Source: Malus domestica (lineage: Eukaryota; Streptophyta; Magnoliopsida; Rosales; Rosaceae). Taken from it: DNA of 64,000 bases. The translations under genes were made by a program, and so were the position numbers. Numbering within the stretch: position 1 is the first letter of the stretch; every line of letters begins with the position of its first letter. Of the stretch, positions 11,925-22,108 are shown one piece after another. The DNA lies in assembly GCF_042453785.1 (NCBI RefSeq), contig NC_091671.1, positions 11,664,001-11,728,000 of the forward strand. Reading direction: 5' to 3'. The notes under the pieces were generated by a model. The model worked only from the letters and a program-made list of their open reading frames with translations. It searched no databases and was not told the DNA's origin.

Positions 11925-12129
11925 TGTTAGGATGCTACATGGCATCATCTGGCATCAATTGTGATTGACAAGTGTACGGTAGATATTAGCTAGTTAGAGC
12001 TGTTAGAAGTGGGAGGTTAGTACTAATAGAAGCTTGTAAAGGAAGATAAGGAAGTTAAATGAAATGATATTGTTGTTCTGTTACTATCTCTCTGTGCAAT
12101 TGTAGAAGATGTGGAGCTAGGTTCTAACA
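11925..12129 (+). repeat. 5' LTR of the IDH-carrying element
   Basis: 205-bp direct repeat of 14443-14646, differing by a few substitutions and one base of length. It begins TGTTAG and ends AACA. Confidence 0.92.
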
Positions 12130-12301
12130 TTGGTATCACAGCCAAACTCAATCCTTCGACGTTGTATGTCGCGGCAAGCTTCGCGGAAGAATATGGAGTC
12201 TCGAGTTTCGAGTCTGGAGACGAGGATTGAAGAAGTCCAGCAATCGCAAGAGAAGGTTCAGGCAAATTTAGAGCTGATTATGGGGGCAATTACAAGCTCT
12301 G

Positions 12302-13588
12302 ATGGCAAGGGGTAATGGTGGATTTTTGGGGAATTCTGCAGCTACACCGACGCATCAGCCGTTCATCAAATCGACATCTCCTCTCTCTCGTGTGAAATCG
12401 AATGAAATTGTTCTCAAGCTTCAATTCTTCCACAAGGAAAAGGTTCAAGCCCGAGAGAAAAGAGATGAATTCTGGTCTCAATTTCGTCCAAGATACAAGC
12501 CCAAGACTCGTCCTGGTCTACGACCCATATTGAAGAAATTCAAGAAGGTGCATGACTACGACAAATACCACGAAGATGATTCTGCAAAGTTTCGTTCCAG
12601 TTCCAAATTTCAAGCAATTTTTGGGTTTTTTCGAAGTGAATTGGCTGGGAAGAATGAAAAGGTTTTCGATTTACTCAACAAGAAAGTTGAAGACACTGTG
12701 AAAAGTCCTCCATTTCTTGATTCTGATTGCATGAAATCCAAGATTCAAGCTTGCGTTCTGAGTTCTTCATCTCCTAACGAATTGGTTGCTGCGTTTAGCG
12801 ATAAATTCAATCAATTCAGGACGTCGCCTTCGTCTCATCGGGAATCTAACTGCAAGAACGACTTGGCCCAAGAATTCATTTTCATAATTTCCGTATCTGA
12901 TGATGGGTTCGTGAAAATTGATTCACTTGCACTCCAAGTGTTTGATGAAAGGTCACACTCAGCAGATTGTGATTTTCAGTTGGGCTATCACATGCCGATT
13001 TCTGACACCGGAGGTACACTTCGTAGGTTCTTTACTTCGAATGTTCAAATTAAAGATGCTCATAGTTCTAAATTTCTTGTTTGTAATGGTGAAGTCATGA
13101 AAAATGGTACTATTGTGCATTTGAAGCTTGGTTTCCATGAGTTAATTTGTGACAAGGGTGGGACAATTAGCCAGAGGCTCTTTAATTCAAAGTCCAAGAA
13201 TACAGATTGTGCTCGAGGTTTTGATTGTTCCAAGGTGGTCAAATGTGAGGTAAGTTTTGATTATTCCATGATCATTGATGGGGAGTATGCTGGTATTTTG
13301 GGATTGCATCATTTAGTAGCTTGTATGGACAAGAATAGAAAACATGAAAGAAAGTTCACTCTCTCCAGATTTGGAAATGGTTGCTGTATTGTTTGCTGTG
13401 TTGTTTGCTATGTTATTCTCGATCATGACTACTGCAAGGGCATTCGGGATAAGGGTGGTGGCTCAAAATTCAGGTATAATGTAGCAAATGGTACTGTTTT
13501 TTGGAGAACCTATTATCTGCAGAAATGTTTTCCGTCTTGTTCCAGATTGGACAATGCCAATATGTATTGGGGAACATGTTTTTGGTGA
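12302..13588 (+). CDS. Unrecognised 428-residue ORF inside the LTR element
   Basis: ATG-started ORF in the gag position. Just upstream in another frame (12150-12315) is a coiled-coil piece with SSLETRIEEVQQSQEK, which resembles the N terminus of Ty3/gypsy gag proteins. The ORF protein is Lys/Arg-rich early (FRPRYKPKTRPG), then Cys-bearing. It contains two similar segments (LGYHMPISDTGGTLRRFF and LGFHELICDKGGTISQRLF), suggesting an internal duplication. I recognise no family. The last ~35 codons run out of frame into the isocitrate dehydrogenase insert. Whether it is expressed is unknown. Confidence 0.45.
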   Translation: MARGNGGFLGNSAATPTHQPFIKSTSPLSRVKSNEIVLKLQFFHKEKVQAREKRDEFWSQFRPRYKPKTRPGLRPILKKFKKVHDYDKYHEDDSAKFRSSSKFQAIFGFFRSELAGKNEKVFDLLNKKVEDTVKSPPFLDSDCMKSKIQACVLSSSSPNELVAAFSDKFNQFRTSPSSHRESNCKNDLAQEFIFIISVSDDGFVKIDSLALQVFDERSHSADCDFQLGYHMPISDTGGTLRRFFTSNVQIKDAHSSKFLVCNGEVMKNGTIVHLKLGFHELICDKGGTISQRLFNSKSKNTDCARGFDCSKVVKCEVSFDYSMIIDGEYAGILGLHHLVACMDKNRKHERKFTLSRFGNGCCIVCCVVCYVILDHDYCKGIRDKGGGSKFRYNVANGTVFWRTYYLQKCFPSCSRLDNANMYWGTCFW

Positions 13589-14045
13589 TCAGTACCGAGC
13601 AACTGATGCAATCATAGAAGGACCTGGAAAACTTAAATTGGTTTTTGTAACTGATGGGCCAACGAGATGGCAGAGTGGGAGGTTTACAAATTTATTGGTG
13701 CTGGAGGCACAGCATTGTCCATGTATAACATGGATGAGTCTATCCGTGCTTTTGCTGAGGCTTCCATGAACACTGCCTACCAGAAACGTGCTTTTGCTGA
13801 GGCTTCCATGAACACTGCCTACCAGAAACGTGCTTTTGCTGAGGCTTCCATGAACACTGCCTACCAGAAAAAGTGGCCATTTTATCTTAGCACTAAAAAT
13901 ACTATTTCTGAAGAAATATGATGGAAGGTTCAAGGACATCTTCCAGGAAGTTTATGAAGCTCATTGGAGATCAAGATATGAGCATCGTCTTATTGACGAC
14001 ATGGTTGTTTATGCTCTCAAAAGTGCAGGAGGTTATGTGGTACTC
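13475..14045 (+). pseudogene. Captured NADP-isocitrate dehydrogenase cDNA fragment
   Basis: Across three frames the sequence encodes the middle of plant NADP-dependent isocitrate dehydrogenase: [71 protein letters not shown] and [20 protein letters not shown]. At least three frameshifts and a deletion before YEHRLIDD kill it. No introns interrupt the ~570 bp, so the source was spliced RNA. A 42-bp unit is triplicated inside (13745-13870). It lies between the LTRs in sense, so it was picked up by the element rather than landing beside it. Confidence 0.88.
13745..13870 (+). repeat. 42-bp in-frame triplication in the captured IDH
   Basis: Three back-to-back identical 42-bp units, each encoding [14 protein letters not shown]. 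Normal isocitrate dehydrogenase has one. Confidence 0.95.
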
Positions 14046-14442
14046 TGCTACTCTGCTACTGCTAAGCTTTGTGTGAACTTTGATGTTGCATTCATTGGTA
14101 CAAAGTACATGCTAAAGCTGGAAAATGGGTGTAGTGTTTCAATGGCAAATGATTGGGTCAATACCATTACTCATCTTTTTGGGAGGGTGTAATGTGGAGT
14201 CAAATTTTAGGCAGTGAGCTACTTTGCTAATTTTAGGCAGTGAGCTATTTTGCTACTCTAGAGAAGCAATGCTGTTGCGACTGAAGTGAGTTCAATGACA
14301 GAACAGTTCAGGGGTGATGTTACTGAGGAGTGGTATCATGATTTGAAGCTCCAGTTTTCATAACTTGTTGATCTTTGAGTTGTTTTGTTTAATTGTAGTT
14401 CTGCACTTTGTTTCCGTAAGTTTTGTTTTAAGGGGGAGGTAT

Positions 14443-14646
14443 TGTTAGGATGCTACATGGCATCATCTGGCATCATCTGTGATTGACAAGTGTACGGTAG
14501 ATATTAGCTAGTTAGAGCTGTTAGAAGTGGGAGGTTAGTACTAATAGAAGCTTGTAAAGGAAGATAAGGAAGTTAATGAAATGATGTTGTTGTTCTGTTA
14601 CTATCTCTCTGTGCAATTGTAGAAGATGTGGAGCTAGGTTCTAACA
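14443..14646 (+). repeat. 3' LTR of the IDH-carrying element
   Basis: Direct repeat of 11925-12129, preceded by the purine tract and followed by the CTTTG target copy. Confidence 0.92.
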
Positions 14647-14651
14647 CTTTG

Positions 14652-14963
14652 ACAAAGATCGAACTTAAAATCTCTCATTTACAAGGAGAGATGAATATTA
14701 TTAAGTGATAAGAGATTTCCACTGTACTAAGTCCCAATTTCGTGAGATTAACAATAGGTAATTAGTTACCAAACAAAATTTCAAGAAAAACGTTCAGATT
14801 TTGAAAAAGTCAAAAAAAAAAAAAAAAAAAATCTCTATGTTCCTTGAAAAAATTCAAAAAAAAACATTTCAAGAAAAACATTCAGATTTAGAAAAAATTC
14901 AATTTAGAATATCAATTTTATACAAAAAAAATAAAAGGGGATGATAAATGATAATATTTGAAA
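14652..14963. other. AT-rich spacer with an A run
   Basis: No gene. Contains an A run of about 20 at 14812-14831 and short repeats of an AAAAATTCAA-like motif. Ends with the 9-bp target copy TATTTGAAA (14955-14963) of the next MITE. Confidence 0.55.
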
Positions 14964-15459
14964 GAGTAAACTATCGATTTGCCCCCTGAACTATCACCCA
15001 ACTTTCGATTTGCCCCCTGAACTTTTTAATTGGAAAATTAAGGACTTAAACTAATTTTTTTGGCCGATTTGCCCCATGCTGTTAATTTTTCATTCATTCC
15101 ATCCAAATTTCTGTTAAATGGAAGCATATGCACAACATGTGTGGGTAGTTCGGTCACTTCATTCTTTAAAATAATTGAAAACCTTAGATTTCTAAAATAT
15201 AAACCTATGCAAATATGTGTGATTCTATAGCTTTTCTGTCTGAAGGTCTAGTGAAATGACGCTTTTGTCCACAAATGAGAGTTACGTGGTTTGCACATGA
15301 TAAGAGTTAACGTTAATTTGGATGAAATTTATGAAAAACTAACGTTGATTTTCAGTTGGCCAAAAAAATTAGTTTAAGTCCTTAATTTTCCAATTAAAAA
15401 GTTCAGGGGGCAAATCGAAAGTTGGGTGATAGTTCAGGGGGCAAATCGACAGTTTACTC
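14964..15459. mobile_element. Mutator-like MITE with ~100-bp inverted repeats
   Basis: A 496-bp element between 9-bp target duplications TATTTGAAA (14955-14963, 15460-15468). The ends are nearly perfect inverted repeats of about 100 bp, starting GAGTAAACTATCGATTTGCC and containing two GATTTGCCCCCTGAAC motifs per arm. The interior is non-coding. The 9-bp duplication and long TIRs fit Mutator-like elements. It ends about 115 bp upstream of PPR-B and so forms part of its promoter region. Confidence 0.88.
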
Positions 15460-15573
15460 TATTTGAAATCCCTATGTTCCTTGAAATTATATGTGAGTTT
15501 TCCTTCGTATATCATCCTCAGCAAAAGTTTTCCGAAAGGAGGATTTACGCACGGCCTCACTGACTCACTAAAG

Positions 15574-17379
15574 ATGATGCGGGCAACAACAGCTGCTGCT
15601 GCTTCTTTTTCGAAGGTTGGTTATGGCAGCAGCAGCAGCAGCACCAGAGGTATGCCTCCTTGTCTTCTTCAAGCTTCTTCTGTTGTTATTTTCTTCAACA
15701 ATTACTTGGCTTTGTTTCACTCTCGACCTTCTAAATCGACCGAATCTAAAAACACCCAACACCACCAGCTTTTGAAAATCAATAATGTTGAGGATGCTCT
15801 CAATGTGTTCGACGAAATGCTTCAAAGGCGTCCTCGGCCTTCCGTTGTCCCTTTCAACCAAGTCTTGACTCAACTTGCCAAGTTGAAACATTACTCGGCA
15901 GTCATCTCCTTGAATAACCAAATGGTTATGTCCGGAATTCGTCCTGATGTTTATACTTTAAACATTATCATTAATTGCTTTTGCCATTTGCACCAAATGG
16001 GGTTTGGTTTGTCAGTCTTGGGAAACTTCTTCAAATTGGGTTTTGAACCAGATGTCACGACCTGCAACACTCTAATCAACGGCTTTCTTCTTGAGGATAG
16101 AGAGGCTAAGGCAGCAGCACTTTTCAACAAAATGATGGAGGGAGGTAATTGCAAGCCGAATCTGTTTACTTTCAACACACTACTTAAGGGCCATTGCTTG
16201 AAAGGTAACAACATTGGAGCTATCCAATTGCTTAAGAAGATGGAAGAAGGAGATTGCAAGCCTGACATAGTTGCCTATAGCACGGTCATTGACAGTCTTT
16301 GCAAGGATACTCTACTTGTTGATGCACTGAAGCTCTTCTCAGAAATGACGAGTAAGGGTATTGCCCCAGATGTCATGACCTATACCTCTTTGATTCATGG
16401 AGTTTGCAAATTAGGGAATTGGAAAGAAGCTACAAGATTGCTGAATGAAATGGTGAGTAAACATATCTTTCCAAATGTGTGCACCTTCAGTGTTTTGGTT
16501 GATACATATTGTAAAGAGGGGATGGTCCAGGAAGCAAGGAGCTTGGTCAAAATGATGACGCAAGGGGATATAGCACCCGATACAATTACGTACAATTCGC
16601 TTATAGATGGTTACTGTTTGCGAGGAGAAATGGATGAGGCGAAAAAGGTTTTCGAAATAATGCTTAGCAAAGGCTGCATGGTTGATGCTCGTACTTACAA
16701 CATATTGATAAATGGCTATTGTAAGCGTAAAAGGATAGATGATGCTCGGATGACTTTTCTAGAAATGTCTCGTCAGGGAGTTGTTCCAAATACGGTTACT
16801 TATAGCACTCTTATTGATGCGTTTTGCAAGATGGGGAGAACACAAGATGCACAAAACTTGTTCTCTCAAATGCAAGCTTGTGGCCAACTTCCAAACATTC
16901 AAACGTATAATATTTTATTGGATGGCCTTTGTAAAAACCAACAATTTCCCAAGGCAGTTGAATTGTTGGAAGAGATGGAGGGAAAGAAGTTGGATTTTAA
17001 TATTGTAACTTACAATGTTCTTATTGAAGGTTTGTGCAGAGCTGAAAAAATTGAATGTGCATGGGATCTCTTTCGTAGTTTATCATCAAAAGGAATTCAA
17101 CCTAATGTCAGGACATATAATGTAATGATCAGTGGACTTTGCAATGGGGGACTTACATGTGAAGCAGCAAACTTGCTTAGAGAAATGGAAAGGAGAGATT
17201 GTTCTCCAGATGGTTGCACGTACAACACAATTATCCGTGGGTTATTCAATAACAACGAGACATCAAGGGTTATGAGACTTATTCAAGAAATGGTGGAGAG
17301 GGGTTTTTCTGCAGATGCATCAACTGTGGAGTTGGTCGTTAATTCACCCGTAATGTTGGCATTGATAGAAAAATCATGA
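15574..17379 (+). CDS. P-class PPR protein, restorer-of-fertility-like (copy B), intact
   Basis: Single-exon 601-residue ORF closely related to copy A, with the same targeting-type N terminus (LALFHSRPSKSTESK) and the same 14 PPR motifs plus a partial one. The frame stays open upstream to 15463, but that codon is TTG within the MITE target flank; ATG at 15574 aligns with the start of copies A and C. Differences from A sit partly at PPR code positions (for example PDTITYN against PNMVTYN), so RNA preference may differ. It has no p44 piece downstream. Probable role: mitochondrial RNA binding or processing, inferred from the family. Confidence 0.92.
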   Translation: MMRATTAAAASFSKVGYGSSSSSTRGMPPCLLQASSVVIFFNNYLALFHSRPSKSTESKNTQHHQLLKINNVEDALNVFDEMLQRRPRPSVVPFNQVLTQLAKLKHYSAVISLNNQMVMSGIRPDVYTLNIIINCFCHLHQMGFGLSVLGNFFKLGFEPDVTTCNTLINGFLLEDREAKAAALFNKMMEGGNCKPNLFTFNTLLKGHCLKGNNIGAIQLLKKMEEGDCKPDIVAYSTVIDSLCKDTLLVDALKLFSEMTSKGIAPDVMTYTSLIHGVCKLGNWKEATRLLNEMVSKHIFPNVCTFSVLVDTYCKEGMVQEARSLVKMMTQGDIAPDTITYNSLIDGYCLRGEMDEAKKVFEIMLSKGCMVDARTYNILINGYCKRKRIDDARMTFLEMSRQGVVPNTVTYSTLIDAFCKMGRTQDAQNLFSQMQACGQLPNIQTYNILLDGLCKNQQFPKAVELLEEMEGKKLDFNIVTYNVLIEGLCRAEKIECAWDLFRSLSSKGIQPNVRTYNVMISGLCNGGLTCEAANLLREMERRDCSPDGCTYNTIIRGLFNNNETSRVMRLIQEMVERGFSADASTVELVVNSPVMLALIEKS

Positions 17380-17862
17380 TGAATTTGATTTGCATCTTTG
17401 TATTGCCTAGTGACGTATGATATGTTTTATTAATTTAATATATCAAGTGATTGAGCAACTATGTTACTCTTCTTTTAAGATTATGAAATCTGTTGGAGAA
17501 GCCGAGTATCTGGACTGATGATATTTGTAGGGTCATTCTATAAGTAATGTCCTTCCATTCGCTTGGGTTGAAACAACGCATTTATTTAGGAGAAATGGAA
17601 TTAAAATTGACTCGTTCAATCTCATCATTTCAGTTTCGAAAATATTACGTTCCTTATAATAATACTATGTGAAATCCATATAAAATACATTGAATAGTTT
17701 TTCTTGTTAATCTAATCTATTCATTTTGTCAAATCCAAATCATTTCTTAATTATCTCATCCAAACAGAATCCAACTTGTGACTATGGAAGTGCCGGATTG
17801 CAGGTATCAAACTCAATCATCTGCCGACTGAAAGAGGTGGAATAATCTCCAAACAACGCAAG
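17380..17862. other. PPR-B 3' flank
   Basis: Probable 3' UTR and AT-rich spacer. The first ~75 bp resemble the flank of copy A, then the similarity ends. No gene seen. Confidence 0.5.
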
Positions 17863-18162
17863 TCAATCATCTGCAGAATCGTCCAACATCAGAACAACAT
17901 TAAATAAGCTTCGAACAGTCCTCTCTGGCAAGTTCACCATTGAAACAAATGCCTTGAGTTGTTGATGCGCAGGTTCACTAGTCATGTTGGTAATGTATGC
18001 AAGAAGAAGGCAATTGCAAGTAAAGTTTGGCTCCGCTGGTCTTCCATTTCTGAATCTATCAGGGAGGATGCTCAGGGGTGAAGAACTATGATGCATGCCC
18101 CGGATGATCCCCCCATATTCAACCGTGATCCCGTGGCACAGAAGCAATATGGAATCCCACAA
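17863..18162 (-). pseudogene. Fragment of an unrecognised conserved-looking plant protein
   Basis: A 99-codon open stretch with ordinary protein composition (LLCHGITVEYGGIIRGMHH, NCLLLAYITNMTSEPAHQQL, LPERTVRSLFNVVLML). It looks like one exon of a helical-repeat protein, but I cannot name the family. It lacks a clear start and adjoining exons and abuts a broken Copia element, so it is probably a gene fragment. Confidence 0.35.
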
Positions 18163-18276
18163 TGGCGTCCTTCACTGAAACAAAGATCAGTAAAACACTA
18201 CAGTTGTGCCTTCTCCCAACTGATGATGTTTCTCCCAACTGATGATGTTTAATTAAGTACCAACCTGAAGAGAAAG

Positions 18277-21200
18277 TTGGATTTCTTATCCCAATACAAG
18301 GGCAAAAACTGGCAGTCTTTGCCTTCCAACTGCGAGTACACAAGCTCCCGGGAGAAGAGCAGAAGGGACACCAGACGGTTTGGTCGTGACAATGGAAAAT
18401 TAAAGTCTATTCAGTTGTGGCATTGTCGGCTAGGTCATGCCTGCTTTGGTTATTTGCGAAAATTACTTCTATCATTATTTAATAATATTCCGGAGTCCTC
18501 GTTGAAATGTGATGTTTGCACATCAGCTAAAAGTCATCGAGCTTCTTATTCTCCAAGTTTGTATCAAAGAACAATTCCGTTTGAGTTAATTCATTCTGAT
18601 GTGTGGGGGCCATCTCTGGTTACTACTTAGCATGGTGTTTGTAACATTTGTTGATGATTGCACTAGGATGACTTGGTTGTACCTCATGAAAAATAAAAGT
18701 GATGTGGGTGGCATCTTCAAAGCCTTTTATCACATGGTTTATACTCAGTATTCACTCCCTGTTAAAGTGCTTCGGTTAGACAATGGTGGTGAGTATCTTA
18801 ATTAGGATATTTCTTAGTTTTTTTTACGAAAAAGGGCATTCTTCATGAAACTACATGTCCTCAGACCCCACAACAAAATGGAGTTGCCGAACGAAAAAAT
18901 CGGCACATGCTTGGGATTACTCGTGCCCTTCTTATTGGTAGTTCTACACCCAATACATATTGGGCTGATGCAGTCACTTATGCTATTTATATCATGAACC
19001 GAATGCCATCGCGTGTTCTCTCTTTTAGAATTTCCTTATCCGTGCTTGCTGATCATGTTTTGCTCCCTTCCACTCTTCATCTTGAACCCTGGGTTTTTGG
19101 TTGTGTGGCATATGTTCATCTTCACAAAAATCAAAGAAGCAAGCTTGATCCATGTGTAGTGCGGTGTGTGTTCCTTGACTTTAATCCTTCACAAAAAGGC
19201 TATAGATGTTATCATCCATCTATTCGACATATGTACGTCACCATGGATGTTACCTTCTCTGAAGACGAATTATTTTTTCCTCCCAGCCATATTCCTAAGG
19301 GGAGACAAACTCAGGTGAAGATTATGGTTGGTTTGATATTATGCCTACTGTTTCTGTAAATAGTCCAAATGGGCTTTTAGACCAAATCGGCCTAGATGCT
19401 ACTCACCAAATTGGCCCAGATGAAGCTAACCATGACTGCCCTGATGGGTGTGCTGACCATGGTAGAAGGAATGGCCTAGAACCGTGTGATGCTTGCCTAA
19501 GTGGGCCGCATATTGTACACATGAGAATAATGATGGGTCGCATGCTAACGCTGTTGTTGTTTGTCCATCTGCAGCTGCCAGCCAAAGTGGGCCAAATAGA
19601 AATTGTGATGTTGGTCCGAGTAGGCCTTCAAGGGTGATAACTGCCTCAAATTCGAGTAATAGTTCCAGTGAGTTAGAAGACAATAACAAACTCCCTCATA
19701 ACATAACAAATATTCCCGAGGTAAGTACGCACTTGGAAATTATTGAACAATCTTATATGTTGCCTCCTCGACAAAATCGAGGAAAACCACCAGACAGGTA
19801 CTCTCCATAAGGAAAGGTGTGGTATTCCATTTCAAACTATGTCTCTACTCATTGACTTTCACCGAAATATGGTGCATTTGTTTAGAAAATGGAAACCATC
19901 AAAATACCCACCAGAGTGGAGGAAGCTTTAAAAGATTCCAAATGGAGAGAAGTAATGCAAGTTGAAATGGAAGCACTACAAAAGAATAATACATCGAGTG
20001 TGGTCCCACTTCCCAAAGGAAAGAAATCAGTGGGGTGCAAGTGGGTGTTCACTATTAAACATAAAGCAGATGGAACAATTGATAGATACAAGATGAGGCT
20101 AGTGGCCAAAGGTTTTACCCAAACCTTTGGGGTTGATTATCAGGAGACTTTTGCTCATGTTGCAAAGATGAATACCATTAGAGTTTTCTTATCTTCTTGC
20201 TGCGAACCATGAATGGCCTCTGAGACAGTTTGACGTTAAAAATGCTTTTCTACATGGTGATTTAGAGGTGTACATGGGTATTCCACCAGGTTATGGCGCT
20301 GCGAACTCCAGTGGGAAAGTGTGTAGACTTCGGAAGTCATTGTATGGCCTTAAATAGTCACCCAGAGCGTGGTTTGGGCGGTTCCCCCAGGCGATGAAGA
20401 AGTATGGGTATCGACAGGGAAACGCAGACCATACGTTGTTTATCAAACGCAAGGATGGCAAGATAACTCTTCTTATCATATATGTAGATGATATGATTGT
20501 CATAGGTGATGATACAATGGAAATCAAACGTCTGCAAGGGCATTTGTCTTTTGAGTTTGAGGTGAAAGATCTTGGAGGACTAAAATACTTATTGGGAATT
20601 GAAGTGGCTAGGTCTTAGGAAGGAATATACTTATCTCAGAGTAAGTATGTATTGGATCTTTTGTCTGAAACTAGTATGTTAGGGTGTAAACCAGTGGATA
20701 CACCTATTGTGCAAAATCATCATCTAGCAATTTATCAGGATCAAGTCCTAGTGAATAATGAAAGGTATCAAAGATTGGTAGGACAATTGATTTATTTGTT
20801 GCTTACAAGGCTAGATATTGCTTACACAGTAAGTGTGGTGAGTCAATTTATGCATGCTCCTAGTGAGGATCATATGGCAGTAGTAATGCGGATTTTGAGT
20901 TACTTAAAAGGAGCTCCAGGAAAAAGATTGATGTATAGAAAGCATGGGCATATGGAGGTGAAGGGGTGTACCGATGTAGATTGGGCTGGAAATATCACCG
21001 ATCAGTGGTCTACGCCGGGATACTTCACATTTATAGCTGGTAATCTTGTGACATGGAGAAGTAAGAAGCAAAATGTGGTGGCAAGGTCTTTGGCCGAGGC
21101 TGAGTACAGAGGAATGACACATGGTATTTATGAGCTTTTATGGCTTCAAATTCTACTCACTGAGATAGGGTTTAAACCAAAAGGTTCTATGTTGTTGTAC

Positions 21201-21437
21201 TGTGATAATCAAGCAGCACGGGAACTAGCTAACAATCTGGTGCAGCATGATAGGACTAAACATGTTGAGGTGGATATACATTGTATCAAAGAAAAGTTGG
21301 ATGTTAAGTTGGTTGACATTCCGTTCGTGAAGACAAAAGAACAGTTAGCAGATATTCTAACTCATGCAGTTTCTGCAAGAAGGTTTCAAGACTCACTGGA
21401 CAAGTTGGGCTTAGGTGATATCTATGCACCAACTTGA
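18277..21437 (+). pseudogene. Degenerate Ty1/Copia polyprotein
   Basis: Order of domains fits Copia: GAG-pre-integrase (LWHCRLGH..C..C, 18414-18540), integrase core (FELIHSDVWGP at ~18580, VLRLDNGGEYLN, QQNGVAERKNRHML), reverse transcriptase ([18 protein letters not shown] at ~20040, [10 protein letters not shown], catalytic YVDDMIVIGDD at ~20480), and RNase H (GCTDVDWAGN, ~20970; LYCDNQAARELANN, ~21195). Many stops and frameshifts (18628, 18803, 20210, 20356, 20616) make it inactive. gag and the 5' LTR are not found. Confidence 0.9.
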
Positions 21438-21444
21438 GGGGGAA

Positions 21445-21640
21445 TGTTGACGTGAGTCAACAATAATAGAATAGAAATGTAATTGTGTTTCCTAGTTTAG
21501 GTATAACTCTCCTTTTATGTCTTTAATATTCCTTGTAGTACAAGGATTGAGTATGTATATATATGGGTTGCCTCCTATGAGATAAGAATATAGAGAAATA
21601 TATTGAAACCCTAAAAAGTAGTTTTATCCCTTTCCCCTCC
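21445..21640 (+). repeat. Copia 3' LTR, right end uncertain
   Basis: Directly after the polypurine tract GAGGGGGAA the sequence TGTTGACGTGAGTC starts, a typical Copia LTR beginning, with a TATATATAT stretch further in. It runs into LINE-derived sequence near 21640-21650, so its 3' end is probably truncated. Confidence 0.65.
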
Positions 21641-21649
21641 CAAACCAAC

Positions 21650-22081
21650 TTATTGCGCTCCGTCCAAAGCGTCCAAAGCAGCATCAATACTACATCAAAG
21701 TCTACCCCTTTGCTTTCCACAATGCTATGCAACCAATCCTTCATGAACGCACCACGGATGTCCCCCCTACCCACACCCAATGGCGATGCAAACCACACAG
21801 CATGGGCAAAGTGACACTCCCGCAACGCATGTTGAGCAGTCTCAAAAGAGGCCGCACACCTAGGGCAGGATCCATCAATCCTCACATTTTTTGGGTCAGA
21901 TTAATCCTAGTTGGGAGAATACCGGAGCACACTCGCCAACCACAAACCTTAACCTTTGGAGGTACATTCGCCCGCCTAATAGCTTGCCATAAACCTCGAT
22001 AAGCACTACCCGCGTTTGACGAAGTACTTCGGTTTTAAGATCCGAGACACTAAACGAGTCTGGCTTTGATGTATACGCCAA
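21650..22081 (-). pseudogene. LINE reverse-transcriptase C-terminal (zf-RVT) fragment
   Basis: Minus-strand frames encode the Cys/His motif region of plant L1-type LINEs: CPRCAASFETAQHALRECHF, then WTLWTERNKLVWEGK. A frameshift separates an upstream piece. No endonuclease or catalytic RT region is present. Confidence 0.8.
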
Positions 22082-22108
22082 CCTTGTTTCGCTAAGAGTG
22101 CGAGATTA

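Larger units (their letters stand above)
11925..14646 (+). mobile_element. Non-autonomous LTR retrotransposon carrying isocitrate dehydrogenase sequence
   Basis: Complete 2.7-kb element. LTRs of 205 and 204 bp begin TGTTAGGATGC and end TTCTAACA, with a 5-bp target duplication CTTTG at 11920-11924 and 14647-14651. A primer-binding site TGGTATCACAGC (12131-12142) matches the initiator tRNA-Met type with one mismatch, and the polypurine tract AGGGGGAGG lies at 14431-14439. There is no protease, reverse transcriptase or integrase, so it depends on a partner. The interior holds a coiled-coil segment, a 428-codon ORF, and a processed NADP-isocitrate dehydrogenase piece in the sense orientation. Confidence 0.92.

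Noticed and set aside
13589-13939. Minus-strand ORF with repeated [12 protein letters not shown]
   Set aside because: It is the antisense shadow of the 42-bp triplication in the captured isocitrate dehydrogenase.
15463-15573. N-terminal extension of PPR-B from 15463
   Set aside because: The codon at 15463 is TTG and the extension lies in the MITE target flank; copies A and C start at the position matching 15574.
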